A stretch of 57,852 bases of DNA from Bradyrhizobium centrolobii (GCF_001641635.1 NZ_LUUB01000074.1:284-58135); one strand, 5' to 3'; shown: positions 9,087-18,758, numbered from the stretch's first letter. A program made the numbers and translations. Notes: generated by a model from the letters alone, not told the origin.

Positions 9087-10022
9087 TTACTTGACCGCCG
9101 ACCCCTGCCGCGACGCGATCACGACGCCTGCGAGCACCAGCGCATAGCCGATCAAATGAAAGGGCTGGAGCTTCTCGCCGAGCAGCAGGATCGCCATCGC
9201 CGAGCCGAACACCGGCACCAGGTGGAAGAACGGTGCGGCGCGGTTCGGTCCGATCAGCGCCACGCCGCGGTTGAAGAAGAGATAGGCGAGCGTCGACGGG
9301 AAGATCAGGATGTAGGCGAGCGTCGCCAGCGTCACCGTATCGAATTGCAGGACGTTGCCGCTCCAGGCTTCCCAGACCGCTGTGGGCAGCAGCATCATCG
9401 CGCCACAGCAGGTGGTGAAGGACAGGAACGAGAGCTGATGAACCTTCGGCCGGCGCGGAATGAAGGCTGAGTAGATGCCGAACGCCACGAGCGAAGCGGC
9501 AAACATGATGTCGCCTCTGTTGAAGGTGATGCTCGCGAGCGCCGCGAGGTCGCCGCGCAGGATGATGATCAGCACCCCCGCGAGCGAGATCGCAATGCCC
9601 CCTAGCTGCCCAGCCGTCAGCCGCACGCCGAACAGCACCAGCGACCACAGCGCCACGAACAGCGGCCCGGCCGACTGGATCAGGAGTGCGTTCAGCGCCT
9701 CGGTGTATTGCAGGGCCCAGTAGGAGATCGCGTTGTTGAAGGCAAAGCCGACCAGCGACAGGAACAGCATCAGCGGCAGGCTTTTGCGTAAGCTTGGCCA
9801 ATCGCGCTTCAGATGCGGCCAGGCGAACGGCAAGAGGATCAGGAACACGCCGAACCAACGGATCGTGGTCACCGTCAGCGGCGGCACGTGCGCGCCGACA
9901 TGGCGCGCGAGCACTATGTTGCCGGCCCAGAACAGCGAGCTCAGGCTCAACAGCAGATAAGGCTGATTATTGAGCCAACTGGCCGGATTCGAGGCCGGTG
10001 GCGCGGGCGAAGCAATCGTCAT
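9087..10022 (-). CDS. EamA/DMT family transporter, copy 1
   Basis: An inner-membrane protein of about 311 residues with ten predicted membrane segments made of two EamA repeats. I chose the ATG at 10022 (MTIASPAP); a start at 10064 is possible. It is clearly a paralogue of the transporter at 11846-12778: both share NQPYLLLS, WAGN, FPSTLAYL, FNRGV, LIG(P/A)NRAAPFFH and VPVFGS at matching positions. The family exports amino acids or other metabolites, but the substrate here cannot be inferred. Confidence 0.88.
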   Translation of the reverse strand: MTIASPAPPASNPASWLNNQPYLLLSLSSLFWAGNIVLARHVGAHVPPLTVTTIRWFGVFLILLPFAWPHLKRDWPSLRKSLPLMLFLSLVGFAFNNAISYWALQYTEALNALLIQSAGPLFVALWSLVLFGVRLTAGQLGGIAISLAGVLIIILRGDLAALASITFNRGDIMFAASLVAFGIYSAFIPRRPKVHQLSFLSFTTCCGAMMLLPTAVWEAWSGNVLQFDTVTLATLAYILIFPSTLAYLFFNRGVALIGPNRAAPFFHLVPVFGSAMAILLLGEKLQPFHLIGYALVLAGVVIASRQGSAVK

Positions 10023-10114
10023 TGGCGTCGGATGCGAGCTTGTGCCGGATTCTCGTTGCGGCACAAGTCACGCCGTCGCAATGCTACAATGCAAGCATAC
10101 CTGAGGAGGTGTCA

Positions 10115-10516
10115 TTGGCGGTTAATATGTTGAACATCGAAGGCCTGGAGGAGCTCGATCAGCATGCGCCGGTGGTGATGCTGAACCTGATGCGCTTCAA
10201 CGAGCGCTCGCGCGACGGCGATGGTTCCGGCTGGGACGCGTACTTGCGCTACAGCGCGATCACCGTGCCGATGATCAAGGGGCGCGGCGGCACGCTGCTC
10301 TGGACTGGCGAGGCCAAGGCCATCGCGCTCGGCCCGCACCAGGGCAATGAGTGGGATTTCGTCGCGCTGGTCTATTATCCGTCAGTGGCGGCCTTCCTCG
10401 ACATGATGACGTCACAGGCCTACGAGACCGAGGCCGACCCGCACCGCCGCAACGCCTGCGCCGAGCATGTGATCATCGCGACGAAAGAAGCGTACAGCAA
10501 GTTCAGGACGAGTTGA
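10115..10516 (+). CDS. DUF1330-like protein
   Basis: A protein of about 133 residues. A strong AGGAGGT at 10104-10110 lies 4 bases before a TTG at 10115 and 16 before an ATG at 10127, so TTG is preferred; the frame continues further upstream without support. The core HAPVVMLNLMRFNERS and the later WDFVALVYYPSVAAFLDMM resemble the DUF1330 dimeric alpha/beta-barrel family, whose members are small soluble proteins of unknown role. It is transcribed divergently from the adjacent EamA transporter gene. Function unknown. Confidence 0.75.
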   Translation: MAVNMLNIEGLEELDQHAPVVMLNLMRFNERSRDGDGSGWDAYLRYSAITVPMIKGRGGTLLWTGEAKAIALGPHQGNEWDFVALVYYPSVAAFLDMMTSQAYETEADPHRRNACAEHVIIATKEAYSKFRTS

Positions 10517-10550
10517 CGCGCCATAGCGAGATCAAGGTCGCGCGGCGCGA

Positions 10551-10695
10551 TCTTACCCTCTCCCCTTGTGGGAGAGGGTGGCTCGCCGCACAGCGGCGAG
10601 ACGGGTGAGGGGGCTCTATCCGCGAGCATCACTCTCGATTTGGATTCGCGGAAAGAGACCCCTCATCCGGCGCTTCGCGCCACCTTCTAGAAGGA
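10551..10695. repeat. Dispersed repeat with TCTCCCC/GGGAGAG stems
   Basis: A repeat of about 145 bases with internal hairpins (CTCTCCCCTTGTGGGAGAG and GCTTCGCGC elements). It fills most of the gap between the convergent DUF1330 and TetR genes. Relatives lie at 18759-18923 and 57161-57290. Confidence 0.7.
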
Positions 10696-10720
10696 AGATG
10701 AAGCGTCCTCGTCGTGACAC

Positions 10721-11359
10721 TTACTTCTTCCGCTCCGCGCTTCCGCGCGCCTCCAGCGTCAACGCATCCACAGCTGCGTGGCACGCCGTCTGCAACAGCC
10801 GGCAGACCTCCTCCGTCGAGCGCTGCGGGCGCAGCGTGGCGAAGGTCGGATAGCACGTCAGCGCGAAGATCAGGTCGACCGCGTCCTGCACGGACAGCTT
10901 TGCTGCGCGTTTCTCGGTGATGCGCGTGATGAGCTCCGTCAGCAGCTCGCGCCGCCGCTCGTTGCGCGCAACCAGCGCCTCGCCGAACTCGGGATCGGTC
11001 GCGATCGCCTGGTTGAGCCCGCCGATCGCGGGGTCGTGGGCCCAAAAGCCGCAGAAGATCGCGACGACGCGGTCGAGCGCGGCGCGAGGGTCCGCCATCG
11101 ACATCACTTCAGTAAGCTCGAACAGCCCGCCCTGTCGCGCGATATCGTCGAATACGGCCTCCAATAGCCCGCGCCGCGATCCGAACTGGTTGTAGACGGT
11201 CAGCCGGGTGACGCCGGCGGCCTTCGCCACCACGTCGAGGGAGAAGTTGGCGATGCTCGCTTCCTTCCGCAGCAGGTGCGCGCCGGCCGCGATGATGCGC
11301 TCGCGCGTTTCCGCCGCCGCCGACGCCCGCGCCGGGCTCACATAGCTGCGCTTCGGCAT
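10721..11359 (-). CDS. TetR/AcrR family transcriptional regulator
   Basis: A 212-residue regulator. The N-terminal helix-turn-helix is seen at about residues 15-65 (TRERIIAAGAHLL, then VVAKAAGVTRLTVYNQFGS). The C-terminal part is the usual variable ligand-binding and dimerisation domain. It is divergent from a small membrane-protein gene, and a TATAC-N5-GTATA palindrome lies in the gap of about 73 bases. It therefore probably represses itself and that neighbour, as most TetR members do. The inducer is unknown. Confidence 0.92.
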   Translation of the reverse strand: MPKRSYVSPARASAAAETRERIIAAGAHLLRKEASIANFSLDVVAKAAGVTRLTVYNQFGSRRGLLEAVFDDIARQGGLFELTEVMSMADPRAALDRVVAIFCGFWAHDPAIGGLNQAIATDPEFGEALVARNERRRELLTELITRITEKRAAKLSVQDAVDLIFALTCYPTFATLRPQRSTEEVCRLLQTACHAAVDALTLEARGSAERKK

Positions 11360-11387
11360 CGCCTTGCCTTCATCTTGACGTATTGAC

Positions 11388-11402
11388 TATACATATTGTA
11401 TA
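11388..11402. promoter_or_regulatory. Candidate TetR operator palindrome
   Basis: A perfect palindrome TATAC-ATATT-GTATA. It overlaps a possible -10 (TATATC at 11399) with a -35-like TTGACG at 11375 for the rightward gene. Its position between a TetR gene and its divergent neighbour is typical of an autoregulated operator. Binding is inferred. Confidence 0.5.
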
Positions 11403-11432
11403 TCCAATTTAGAAGCCGGTTTGGAGCTTGCC

Positions 11433-11837
11433 ATGCAGACTGCTCTTGTGATCGCCCTGTCGCTTCATGTCTTGTCGTCGGTGTTCTGGGCCGGATCAAG
11501 CTTGGCGCTGGCGCGCACCGGCGGAGCGGGCGGCGAGCAACTCGTCTTTCCGCAGCTTGGCGCGGCGACGATCGCGATTCTGACCGGCGGCTATCTTGGC
11601 CACCTCGTTCATGCCGGCAGTTTCGGCACGACCGAGCAGGTGCTGGCGTTTGGTGCGGTTTGCGCACTGATCGGAGTTGGCGTTCAGGCGGCGATCGGGC
11701 CCCGCGCGGTCCTGACCTTGCGCCGTGGCGCGGGCGATCCGGCGGACGCACGTTCGCGCATCGCGACCGCGCAACGCGTGGCGGCGGGCCTGCTCGGCAT
11801 CGCCGCGCTCTGCATGGGCGCCGCGCGCTATATCTGA
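11433..11837 (+). CDS. Small integral membrane protein, unknown function
   Basis: A 134-residue protein with four likely membrane segments: residues about 4-24, 40-60, 72-92 and 115-132. The ATG at 11433 is preceded by GGAG with a 6-base spacing. The pattern ALSLHVLSSVFWAGS near the start recalls small haem or copper-related membrane proteins, but this is too weak for a name. It is divergent from the TetR gene and is its probable target. It converges on the second EamA transporter with only 8 bases between stop codons. Confidence 0.7.
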   Translation: MQTALVIALSLHVLSSVFWAGSSLALARTGGAGGEQLVFPQLGAATIAILTGGYLGHLVHAGSFGTTEQVLAFGAVCALIGVGVQAAIGPRAVLTLRRGAGDPADARSRIATAQRVAAGLLGIAALCMGAARYI

Positions 11838-11845
11838 AAGCGGCC

Positions 11846-12778
11846 TTAAGTGGTCTGCCTGCGCGAGGCGACGAACACGCCGGACAGTACCAGCGCGAAG
11901 CCGATGAAGTGGAAGGCCTGCGGGCGCTCGCCGAGGAAGGCCATCGCCATGATCGAGCCGAACACCGGCACGACATGGAAGAAAGGTGCGGCGCGATTGG
12001 CCCCGATCAGCCGCACCCCGCGATTGAAGCAGAGATAGGCGAGCGTCGAGGGAAACACCGCGACGTAGAACAGCGTCAGGAGGTTCGGGCCGTCGAGCTT
12101 CATCACCGGCCGCGCGAACAGCTCCCAGATCTCCAGCGGCACGAGGCAGGCGGCGCCGGCGCCAAAAGTGAAGGCGAGGAACGACAGGCCGTGCATCGGC
12201 GGCCGCTTCAAGGTCAGCACCGAATAGAGCGCGAAGAAGATCAGTGCGACGACGAAGATGAGATCGCCCTTGTTGAACTCGATGTTCGACAGTGTGGTGA
12301 AATCGCCGTGCAGGAGAATCGTCAGCACGCCGCACATCGAGAGCAGCACGCCGAAGGCCTGCGCCGCGGTGAGGCGGACGCCGAGGATGACCAGCGACCA
12401 CAGCGCCACGACCAGCGGCGCGGCCGACTGGAGCAGCAGCGTATTGAGGGCCTGGGTGTGCTCCAGCGCCCAATATTGCAGCGTGTTGAAGGCGCCGATG
12501 CCCGTGATCGACAGCACGATCATCAGGCCGAGCTTCTCGCGGATCGCGGGCCAGTCCTGCACCAGATGCTTCCAGGCGAACGGCAGCACCAAGAGGAAGG
12601 CGAAGGACCAGCGCAGGAACGACAGCGTGACCGGCGGGATGTGGCCGGCGGCGAGCCGTCCGACAATGGCATTGCCGGCCCAGCACAGCGCGGTGATGCT
12701 GAGCAGGAGATAGGGCTGGTTGGCGATCCAGTTGTGGCCGGACGATTCGGTGCCCGTGGTCTGGCCGGTGGCGGACAT
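11846..12778 (-). CDS. EamA/DMT family transporter, copy 2
   Basis: A 310-residue inner-membrane transporter with two EamA repeats and ten membrane segments. It is paralogous to the transporter at 9087-10022 over its full length, with shared blocks such as FPSTLAYL and RAAPFFHVVPVFGS. The two copies flank the DUF1330 and TetR genes in the same orientation, so they probably arose by local duplication followed by divergence. The substrate is unknown. Confidence 0.9.
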   Translation of the reverse strand: MSATGQTTGTESSGHNWIANQPYLLLSITALCWAGNAIVGRLAAGHIPPVTLSFLRWSFAFLLVLPFAWKHLVQDWPAIREKLGLMIVLSITGIGAFNTLQYWALEHTQALNTLLLQSAAPLVVALWSLVILGVRLTAAQAFGVLLSMCGVLTILLHGDFTTLSNIEFNKGDLIFVVALIFFALYSVLTLKRPPMHGLSFLAFTFGAGAACLVPLEIWELFARPVMKLDGPNLLTLFYVAVFPSTLAYLCFNRGVRLIGANRAAPFFHVVPVFGSIMAMAFLGERPQAFHFIGFALVLSGVFVASRRQTT

Positions 12779-12941
12779 TGTGATTGTTATGGCCCCGCGT
12801 CATGCGCCGAGGCCTCCGGCCCGGCGGCATCCGGGCCGGCTCACAGCCCGGCCCTGTCCAAAGACACGGAAATCGGCCTGATATCAATGGGGCGCGACGC
12901 ATCGCGTCCATGCGAAAGGTACGACGCGGCGGGAACTGCGC

Positions 12942-15440
12942 TCAGCCGTCCCGCCCCGCGCGGATCGCAAGCGGCTTCAACAGCTCGGCACAGGCGAGAT
13001 AGACGACGACCAGGGCGGTGATGCCGGCCAGCATGAGCGGTGGCGGCACGACGAAGCCGAACCACGCGCCGACCGGCGTGAACGGCGCGATCATCGCGAC
13101 CAAGAGGGCGATCAGCGAGGAGGCCGACAGCACGGGATCAGGCCGGTTGCGCCAGGGACGTCCATTGGTGCGGATGATGAAGATCACGAGGATCTGGGTC
13201 GCCATGGATTCGATGAACCAGGCGGTGCGGAATTCGTCGGGTGAGGCCTTGAACAGGACGAGCAGGGCGCCAAAGGTCAGGAAATCGAAGACCGACGACA
13301 AGGGCCCCATGATCGCGGCGAAGCGCACAAGGCGCGACATGCTCCAGACTTGCGGCTGCGCGGTCGCCTGCGCCGAGACGCGGTCGAAGGGAATGCCGAG
13401 CTCGGAGAGATCGTAGAGCAGATTGTTGAGCAGGATCTGCGTCGGCAGCATCGGCAGGAACGGCAGCGCGATGGAGGCGATCGCCATCGACAGCATGTTG
13501 CCGAAATTCGAGCTCGCGCCCATGCGGACATATTTGAGAATGTTCGCGAAGGTGCGCCGGCCCTCCTCGACGCCATCGGCGACGACTTCGAGGTCGGAGG
13601 CGAGCAGGATCATGTCGGCGGCCGCCTGCGCCACGCCGGTGGCGCCTTCGACCGACAGCCCGATATCGGCGGCCTTCAGCGCCGGTGCGTCGTTGATGCC
13701 GTCGCCGAGGAAGCCGACGACCTCGCCGCTCGCCTGAAGCGCCTTCACGATACGCGACTTCTGGTCGGGCGCGAGACGGCCGAAGGCGTCGGTGGATTGA
13801 ACCCGCACGGCCAGTGCCTCGTCGCTGAGCTCAGCGATGTCCCGCCCCGACAGCACACGCTCGGCGTTGAGCCCGACGAGGCCGGCCAGCCGCTTCACCA
13901 CCACGGGATCGTCGCCCGACAGGATCTTGAGCTTGATGCCGCCCGAGGCGAGCCGGGCAATCGCGGCCGCCGCGGTCGACTTCGGCGGATCGGCGAAGGC
14001 GCAATAGCCCTCGAAGGTGAGATCGGTCTCGTCTTCCGTCTCGACCTCGCGCGTTGCGCCCATCCACCTGCGTGAGGCGATGGCGACGCTCCGCAGGCCC
14101 TCGGTCGCGAGCTGACGTACGCGCGCCATCGCGGCCGCACGTGCGCCATCGTCCATCGTGCACAGGTCGAGCACGGCCTCCGGCGCGCCCTTGACGATCA
14201 GGAGCATGCCTTCGGGGCCGCTCGTCAGCACCGATCCCAGCCGCCGCGAAAAATCGAAAGCCTGGCGGCCTGCAAGTGTCCAGCCCTGCGCAGCGTCCGC
14301 ACAGCCTGCGATCAGCGCCGCATCGAGCGAGCCGCGGTCGCCGCCGAGCGCGGCGGCGATGGCTCCGAGCCGGGCGGCGCGGGCGTCCTCGTTGCCGCCG
14401 GCGTCGAGGCTTTTGGCCAGCGTGATCTCGGCCGAGGTCAGCGTGCCGGTCTTGTCGGTGCACAAGACCGTCATGGCGCCGAGATCGTGGATCGCCGCGA
14501 GGCGCTTCACGATCACCTTGCGGCCTGCCATGCGCAGCGCGCCGCGCGACAACGTGACCGTGGTGATCATCGGCAGCAGCTCCGGCGTCAGTCCGACCGC
14601 GAGCGCCACCGCAAACAGCAGCGAATCCAGAACGGGGCGCCCGAACAGCACGCGGATGGTCAGCACGACCAGTACCAGCGCCAGCGTCGCCCGCGCGATG
14701 ACGAGACCGAATTCGCGCAGATCGCGGTCGAACGGTGAGGGGGCCTGCGCTTCCGCGAGCGCAGACGCCGCGGCGCCGAACACCGTGTCGCGGCCGGTAC
14801 GCGCGGCGAGCGCGATCGACTCGCCGGTCTGCGCCACCGCGCCGCGGAACAGCGCATTCGAGGTGTCGTCGGGACCGCCGGCTGCGCCTGCGCGTTTTTG
14901 TACCGGATAGGGCTCGCCAGTGAGCGCCGCTTCTGCGGCGGTGAACGCCGTGCTCTCGAGGATCAGCGCATCAGCCGGGATGATGTCGCCGGCGCGGATG
15001 CGCAGTATATCGCCGGGCACGACCTCTTCGACGTCGATCTGGCAAAACGCGCCGTCGCGCCTGACCTCGGCCTTCAGCGCCACCGAGCGGCGCAGGATCT
15101 CGGCAGCGCGGACCGCATGCCCCTCCTGGATGGTGTCGAGCCCGATCGACAGCGTCAGGATCAGGACGATGATCAGCCCGCCGATGTCGTCGCCGGTCAG
15201 CATCGAGATGACGCCGGCGACCAGCAGGATCAGCGACAGGGGCTCGAACAGCCGTCGCAGGATCGCGCGCATCGCGCCTTCGATGCGGGGCGGCGCGTCG
15301 CTGTTCCGGCCGTACCGGGCGAGCCGTGCGGCGGCTTCAGTCGTGACGAGGCCCTGCAACCCGCAGCCGAGCTGCTTGCAAAGCGCGTCGGCCGACAGAC
15401 GCCAGAACTGGCTGGCAGGGTTTCCCGATGCTTCGGTCAC
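12942..15440 (-). CDS. mgtA: Magnesium-translocating P-type ATPase
   Basis: An 832-residue P-type ATPase with the hallmarks of the P3B magnesium importers: a TGEP dephosphorylation loop, the phosphorylated Asp in CTDKTGT near residue 328, GDGINDAP near residue 580 and the P3B-like ALAVGLTPELLPMI in membrane segment 4. Ten membrane segments are expected in the inner membrane. Length is a little below the usual 860-900 residues because the N-terminal region is short. It is divergent from purA. No Mg-sensing leader was recognised upstream, so its regulation is unclear. Confidence 0.88.
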   Translation of the reverse strand: MTEASGNPASQFWRLSADALCKQLGCGLQGLVTTEAAARLARYGRNSDAPPRIEGAMRAILRRLFEPLSLILLVAGVISMLTGDDIGGLIIVLILTLSIGLDTIQEGHAVRAAEILRRSVALKAEVRRDGAFCQIDVEEVVPGDILRIRAGDIIPADALILESTAFTAAEAALTGEPYPVQKRAGAAGGPDDTSNALFRGAVAQTGESIALAARTGRDTVFGAAASALAEAQAPSPFDRDLREFGLVIARATLALVLVVLTIRVLFGRPVLDSLLFAVALAVGLTPELLPMITTVTLSRGALRMAGRKVIVKRLAAIHDLGAMTVLCTDKTGTLTSAEITLAKSLDAGGNEDARAARLGAIAAALGGDRGSLDAALIAGCADAAQGWTLAGRQAFDFSRRLGSVLTSGPEGMLLIVKGAPEAVLDLCTMDDGARAAAMARVRQLATEGLRSVAIASRRWMGATREVETEDETDLTFEGYCAFADPPKSTAAAAIARLASGGIKLKILSGDDPVVVKRLAGLVGLNAERVLSGRDIAELSDEALAVRVQSTDAFGRLAPDQKSRIVKALQASGEVVGFLGDGINDAPALKAADIGLSVEGATGVAQAAADMILLASDLEVVADGVEEGRRTFANILKYVRMGASSNFGNMLSMAIASIALPFLPMLPTQILLNNLLYDLSELGIPFDRVSAQATAQPQVWSMSRLVRFAAIMGPLSSVFDFLTFGALLVLFKASPDEFRTAWFIESMATQILVIFIIRTNGRPWRNRPDPVLSASSLIALLVAMIAPFTPVGAWFGFVVPPPLMLAGITALVVVYLACAELLKPLAIRAGRDG

Positions 15441-15761
15441 GGCATGTCCGCAAAGGAGGTCTGGTGCCCCGGCGCAAGGTAAGGGGCGGAGGTGACAACC
15501 ATCCCTTGGCCCATTCGGCGGGTGGGGCGGTTGATGTTCGTCAATTTGCCGCCGGGGAGCTTGCCCGCGCAGGCCCGAAGGTTTCCGAATTTTAAGGGGA
15601 TATCAAAGGCTTGTATCGTGCATTGAGCCCCGAAAAAGCCCCGTTCTTGCTTGCCTAGAGAGGCCGCTTCCTTTATCCGGTTGGCTGCCTCGCGTGCGAG
15701 CGGCCCCCGGCCGTGGATTGGGCTGGGCGCAATAAACAGATTGCATAGGGATTACCCGCGA
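15441..15761. other. Divergent mgtA-purA intergenic region
   Basis: A 321-base gap between divergent genes. The only notable element is a small frame at 15464-15595 on the plus strand: a GTG with AAAGGAGGT ideally placed before it, encoding 43 residues starting MPRRKVRGGG. It has no recognisable family and may not be expressed. No riboswitch was recognised. Confidence 0.3.
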
Positions 15762-17054
15762 ATGGCCAATGTTGTCGTCGTCGGCGCCCAGTGGGGCGAC
15801 GAAGGAAAGGGCAAGATCGTCGACTGGTTGTCTGAGCAGGCCGACATCGTCGTCCGCTTCCAGGGCGGCCATAATGCCGGCCATACGCTGGTCATCAACG
15901 GCCAGACCTACAAGCTCGCGCTGCTGCCCTCGGGCGTGCTGCGCGAACACAAGCTGTCGGTGATCGGCAACGGCGTGGTGTTCGACCCGCAGGCCTTCCT
16001 CGACGAGGTGACCAAGCTCCGGGCGCAGGGCGTCGCGGTCTCTCCGGACAATCTGCGCATCGCCGAGAACGTCACCCTGATCCTGCCGCTGCACCGCGAG
16101 CTCGACGCGCTGCGCGAATCTGCCAGCGCGGCGACTGCGATCGGCACCACCCGCCGCGGCATCGGCCCGGCCTATGAGGACAAGGTCGGCCGCCGTGCCA
16201 TCCGCCTGATGGACCTCGCCGACCTCGACACGCTGCCGCACAAGATCGACCGGCTGCTGGCGCACCACAATGCGCTCCGCCGCGGCCTCAACCTGCCGGA
16301 ATTCGACGGCAAGGAGATCCTGCGCGAGCTCAGCGCGCTGGCGCCGCAGCTTCTGCCTTATGCCGAGACGGTGTGGCGGCTGCTCGACATCAAGCGACGC
16401 GAAGGCAAGCGCATGCTGTTCGAGGGCGCGCAGGGCGCGCTGCTCGATGTTGATCACGGCACCTATCCTTACGTGACCTCGTCCAACACGGTTGCGGCCC
16501 AGGCGGCGACCGGCGCCGGCCTCGGCCCCGGGGCCGTCGGCTATGTCCTGGGCCTGTGCAAGGCCTATACGACCCGTGTCGGCCAGGGCCCGTTCCCGAC
16601 CGAGCAGGACAACGAGACCGGCCGCAAGATCGGCGAGCGCGGCCGCGAGTTCGGCACCAATACCGGGCGTCCGCGCCGCTGTGGCTGGTTCGACGCCGTG
16701 CTGGTCCGCCAGGCGGTCCGGACCTGCGGCATCAACGGCCTGGCGCTGACCAAGCTCGACATCTTGGACGGTTTTGACACAATCGAGGTCTGCACCGGCT
16801 ATCGGCTGGACGGCAAGGAGATCGACCATTTCCCGGCGGGCGAGGGCGCCCAGGCCCGGGTGGAGCCGATCTACGAGACCATCGAAGGCTGGAAGGAACC
16901 GACCGCCAATGCACGGTCCTGGGCCGACCTGCCGGCCCAGGCGATCAAATATGTCCGCCGGATCGAGGAATTGGTGGGGTGCCCGGTCGCGCTGCTTTCC
17001 ACGAGCCCCGAACGCGAAGATACTATCCTGGTGCAAAATCCGTTTGAGGCTTAA
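15762..17054 (+). CDS. purA: Adenylosuccinate synthetase
   Basis: A 430-residue enzyme that joins IMP and aspartate using GTP, the first committed step to AMP. The start is the ATG giving MANVVVVGAQWGDEGKGK, which holds the GTP-binding loop and catalytic Asp. Other family signatures include GHNAGHTLV, TTRRGIGPAYEDK, the GPFPTE stretch and TKLDILDG. Full length, cytoplasmic. The next gene on the same strand begins 37 bases downstream and may be co-transcribed. Confidence 0.98.
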   Translation: MANVVVVGAQWGDEGKGKIVDWLSEQADIVVRFQGGHNAGHTLVINGQTYKLALLPSGVLREHKLSVIGNGVVFDPQAFLDEVTKLRAQGVAVSPDNLRIAENVTLILPLHRELDALRESASAATAIGTTRRGIGPAYEDKVGRRAIRLMDLADLDTLPHKIDRLLAHHNALRRGLNLPEFDGKEILRELSALAPQLLPYAETVWRLLDIKRREGKRMLFEGAQGALLDVDHGTYPYVTSSNTVAAQAATGAGLGPGAVGYVLGLCKAYTTRVGQGPFPTEQDNETGRKIGERGREFGTNTGRPRRCGWFDAVLVRQAVRTCGINGLALTKLDILDGFDTIEVCTGYRLDGKEIDHFPAGEGAQARVEPIYETIEGWKEPTANARSWADLPAQAIKYVRRIEELVGCPVALLSTSPEREDTILVQNPFEA

Positions 17055-17091
17055 CGAAATCTTACCGGGACGCGCGTATAGTTGAGTTGAA

Positions 17092-18705
17092 ATGGCTGAT
17101 TACTATCCGCTGATCGCCCGTGCTATTGCCGCCCTGGACCCCAACGCTCCCGGCGAAAGCCGCCGTGCGCTCTATGAACGCGCGCGCACGGCGCTGATCG
17201 CGCAGCTCCGCAGCGTGCAGCCGCCGCTCTCCGAATCCGAGATCACCCGCGAACGGCTGTCGCTCGAAGAAGCCGTCCGCAAGGTCGAATCCGAGGCCGC
17301 CCAGCGCGCCCGCGAGGCCTCCCGTCCCGCCGCCGGTGGCGGTGGGCGCGGCGGCAGTGGCGATGCCTTCCGCAGGGCCAGCGCCGCTCGCGCCGCCGAG
17401 GGCAATCCGCCCGCGGCCTCGCCGGCTGGCCCGCCGCGCGCCCGTCCGGCTGCGCCGCCGCCGCGCAACGAGCGCCCCTCGTTCGGCGGCGACGAAGAGG
17501 GCGATCGCGACACCCAGCGCCAGCCGCGCGCCCCGCGTTTCGACGCGCCGCGCCAGCCGGCTCCGCAGCCGCCGATGCCGGAGCCGCCGGCCCCGCCGAC
17601 GGGGCGTGATCGCTCCGCTCCGCGCCGCGCACCCGACGTCGGACCTCCGCCGCCGCTGCCGCAGTCGCCGGGCGTACGTGGCTTCCGCGACATCACGGCG
17701 GATGCCAACGATCTCGGCGGCGCCGCTGCGCAGGCCAACCGCGCCGCGCGCCGCACCTATGCCAACGTGCCCTCGCCCTCGCCGGAATTCGACCGGCTTG
17801 AGCCGAGCCTGGAAAACCGCGCCGGCGAGCCGGACGAGCCCTATTCCTACGATGAATCGCTGGAGGAGGCCGAGCGCTACGCGCCGCCGCGCTCGCGCGT
17901 CACGTCCGACCGCGAGGTCAAGAAGCGCGTCCGTTCGGGCTCCGCCTTCCCGTTCAAGAGCGCGATCGCCGTCGGCATCGTGCTGATCCTGGTCGGCGCC
18001 GGCATCCTCTGGGGCAAGCCGGCGATGCAGACCGTGACCAGCCTGTTCAAGTCGTCGCCCACCCAGGTGGTCGAGGCGCCAAAGGATACGACCCAGCCGC
18101 AGACCAAGCCGAAGATCCCGGATCGCGTCGGCCAGCCCTCGGCGAGCGACCAGCCGGTCGCGCCGGTGGCGCAGAAGGTCGTGCTCTATGACGAGGATCC
18201 GTCCGACCCCAAGGGCAAGCAATATGTCGGCTCGGTGGTGTGGCGGACGGAGCCGATCAAGGCGTCCGGCAACCAGAAGGCCGACGTCGCCGTGCGCGCC
18301 GACATCGAGATTCCCGACCGCAAGTTCAAGATGACGATGTCGTTCCGCCGCAACACCGATTCATCGCTGCCGGCGAGCCACACCGCGGAACTGACCTTCA
18401 TCCTGCCGCAGGATTTCCCGGGCGGCAGCGTCTCCAACGTGCCCGGCATCCTGATGAAGTCGAACGAGCAGGCGCGCGGCACGCCGCTCGCAGGCCTCGC
18501 GGTCAAGGTCACCGACGGCTTCTTCCTGGTCGGCCTCTCCAATGTCGATGCCGACCGCGCCCGCAACATCCAGCTCCTGAAGGAGCGTTCGTGGTTCGAC
18601 GTGCCGCTCGTTTACGCCAACCAGCGCCGCGCCATCATCGCGATCGAGAAGGGCGCTCCGGGCGAACGCGCCTTCAACGACGCGTTCGCACAGTGGGGCG
18701 AGTAG
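17092..18705 (+). CDS. Proline-rich membrane-anchored protein, unknown function
   Basis: A 537-residue protein. The N-terminal 75 residues are helical and acidic-basic (MADYYPLIARAIAALDPN onward). A low-complexity Ala/Pro/Arg-rich stretch spans about 80-230. One membrane segment lies at about 284-304 (FPFKSAIAVGIVLILVGAGI), followed by a conserved-looking C-terminal domain at about 360-535 of mixed beta character. The likely topology is cytoplasmic N-terminus and periplasmic C-terminus. It sits 37 bases after purA. Similar proteins occur in related rhizobia, but I know of no tested function. Confidence 0.8.
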   Translation: MADYYPLIARAIAALDPNAPGESRRALYERARTALIAQLRSVQPPLSESEITRERLSLEEAVRKVESEAAQRAREASRPAAGGGGRGGSGDAFRRASAARAAEGNPPAASPAGPPRARPAAPPPRNERPSFGGDEEGDRDTQRQPRAPRFDAPRQPAPQPPMPEPPAPPTGRDRSAPRRAPDVGPPPPLPQSPGVRGFRDITADANDLGGAAAQANRAARRTYANVPSPSPEFDRLEPSLENRAGEPDEPYSYDESLEEAERYAPPRSRVTSDREVKKRVRSGSAFPFKSAIAVGIVLILVGAGILWGKPAMQTVTSLFKSSPTQVVEAPKDTTQPQTKPKIPDRVGQPSASDQPVAPVAQKVVLYDEDPSDPKGKQYVGSVVWRTEPIKASGNQKADVAVRADIEIPDRKFKMTMSFRRNTDSSLPASHTAELTFILPQDFPGGSVSNVPGILMKSNEQARGTPLAGLAVKVTDGFFLVGLSNVDADRARNIQLLKERSWFDVPLVYANQRRAIIAIEKGAPGERAFNDAFAQWGE

Positions 18706-18758
18706 GCGGGCCTAAATCAAGGGCTTGGTCGGATCAGATTTCAGCGGGCTGCCGCGGT

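Noticed and set aside
15603..17036. A 477-codon frame antisense to purA
   Set aside because: purA is certain; the antisense frame is a composition artefact.
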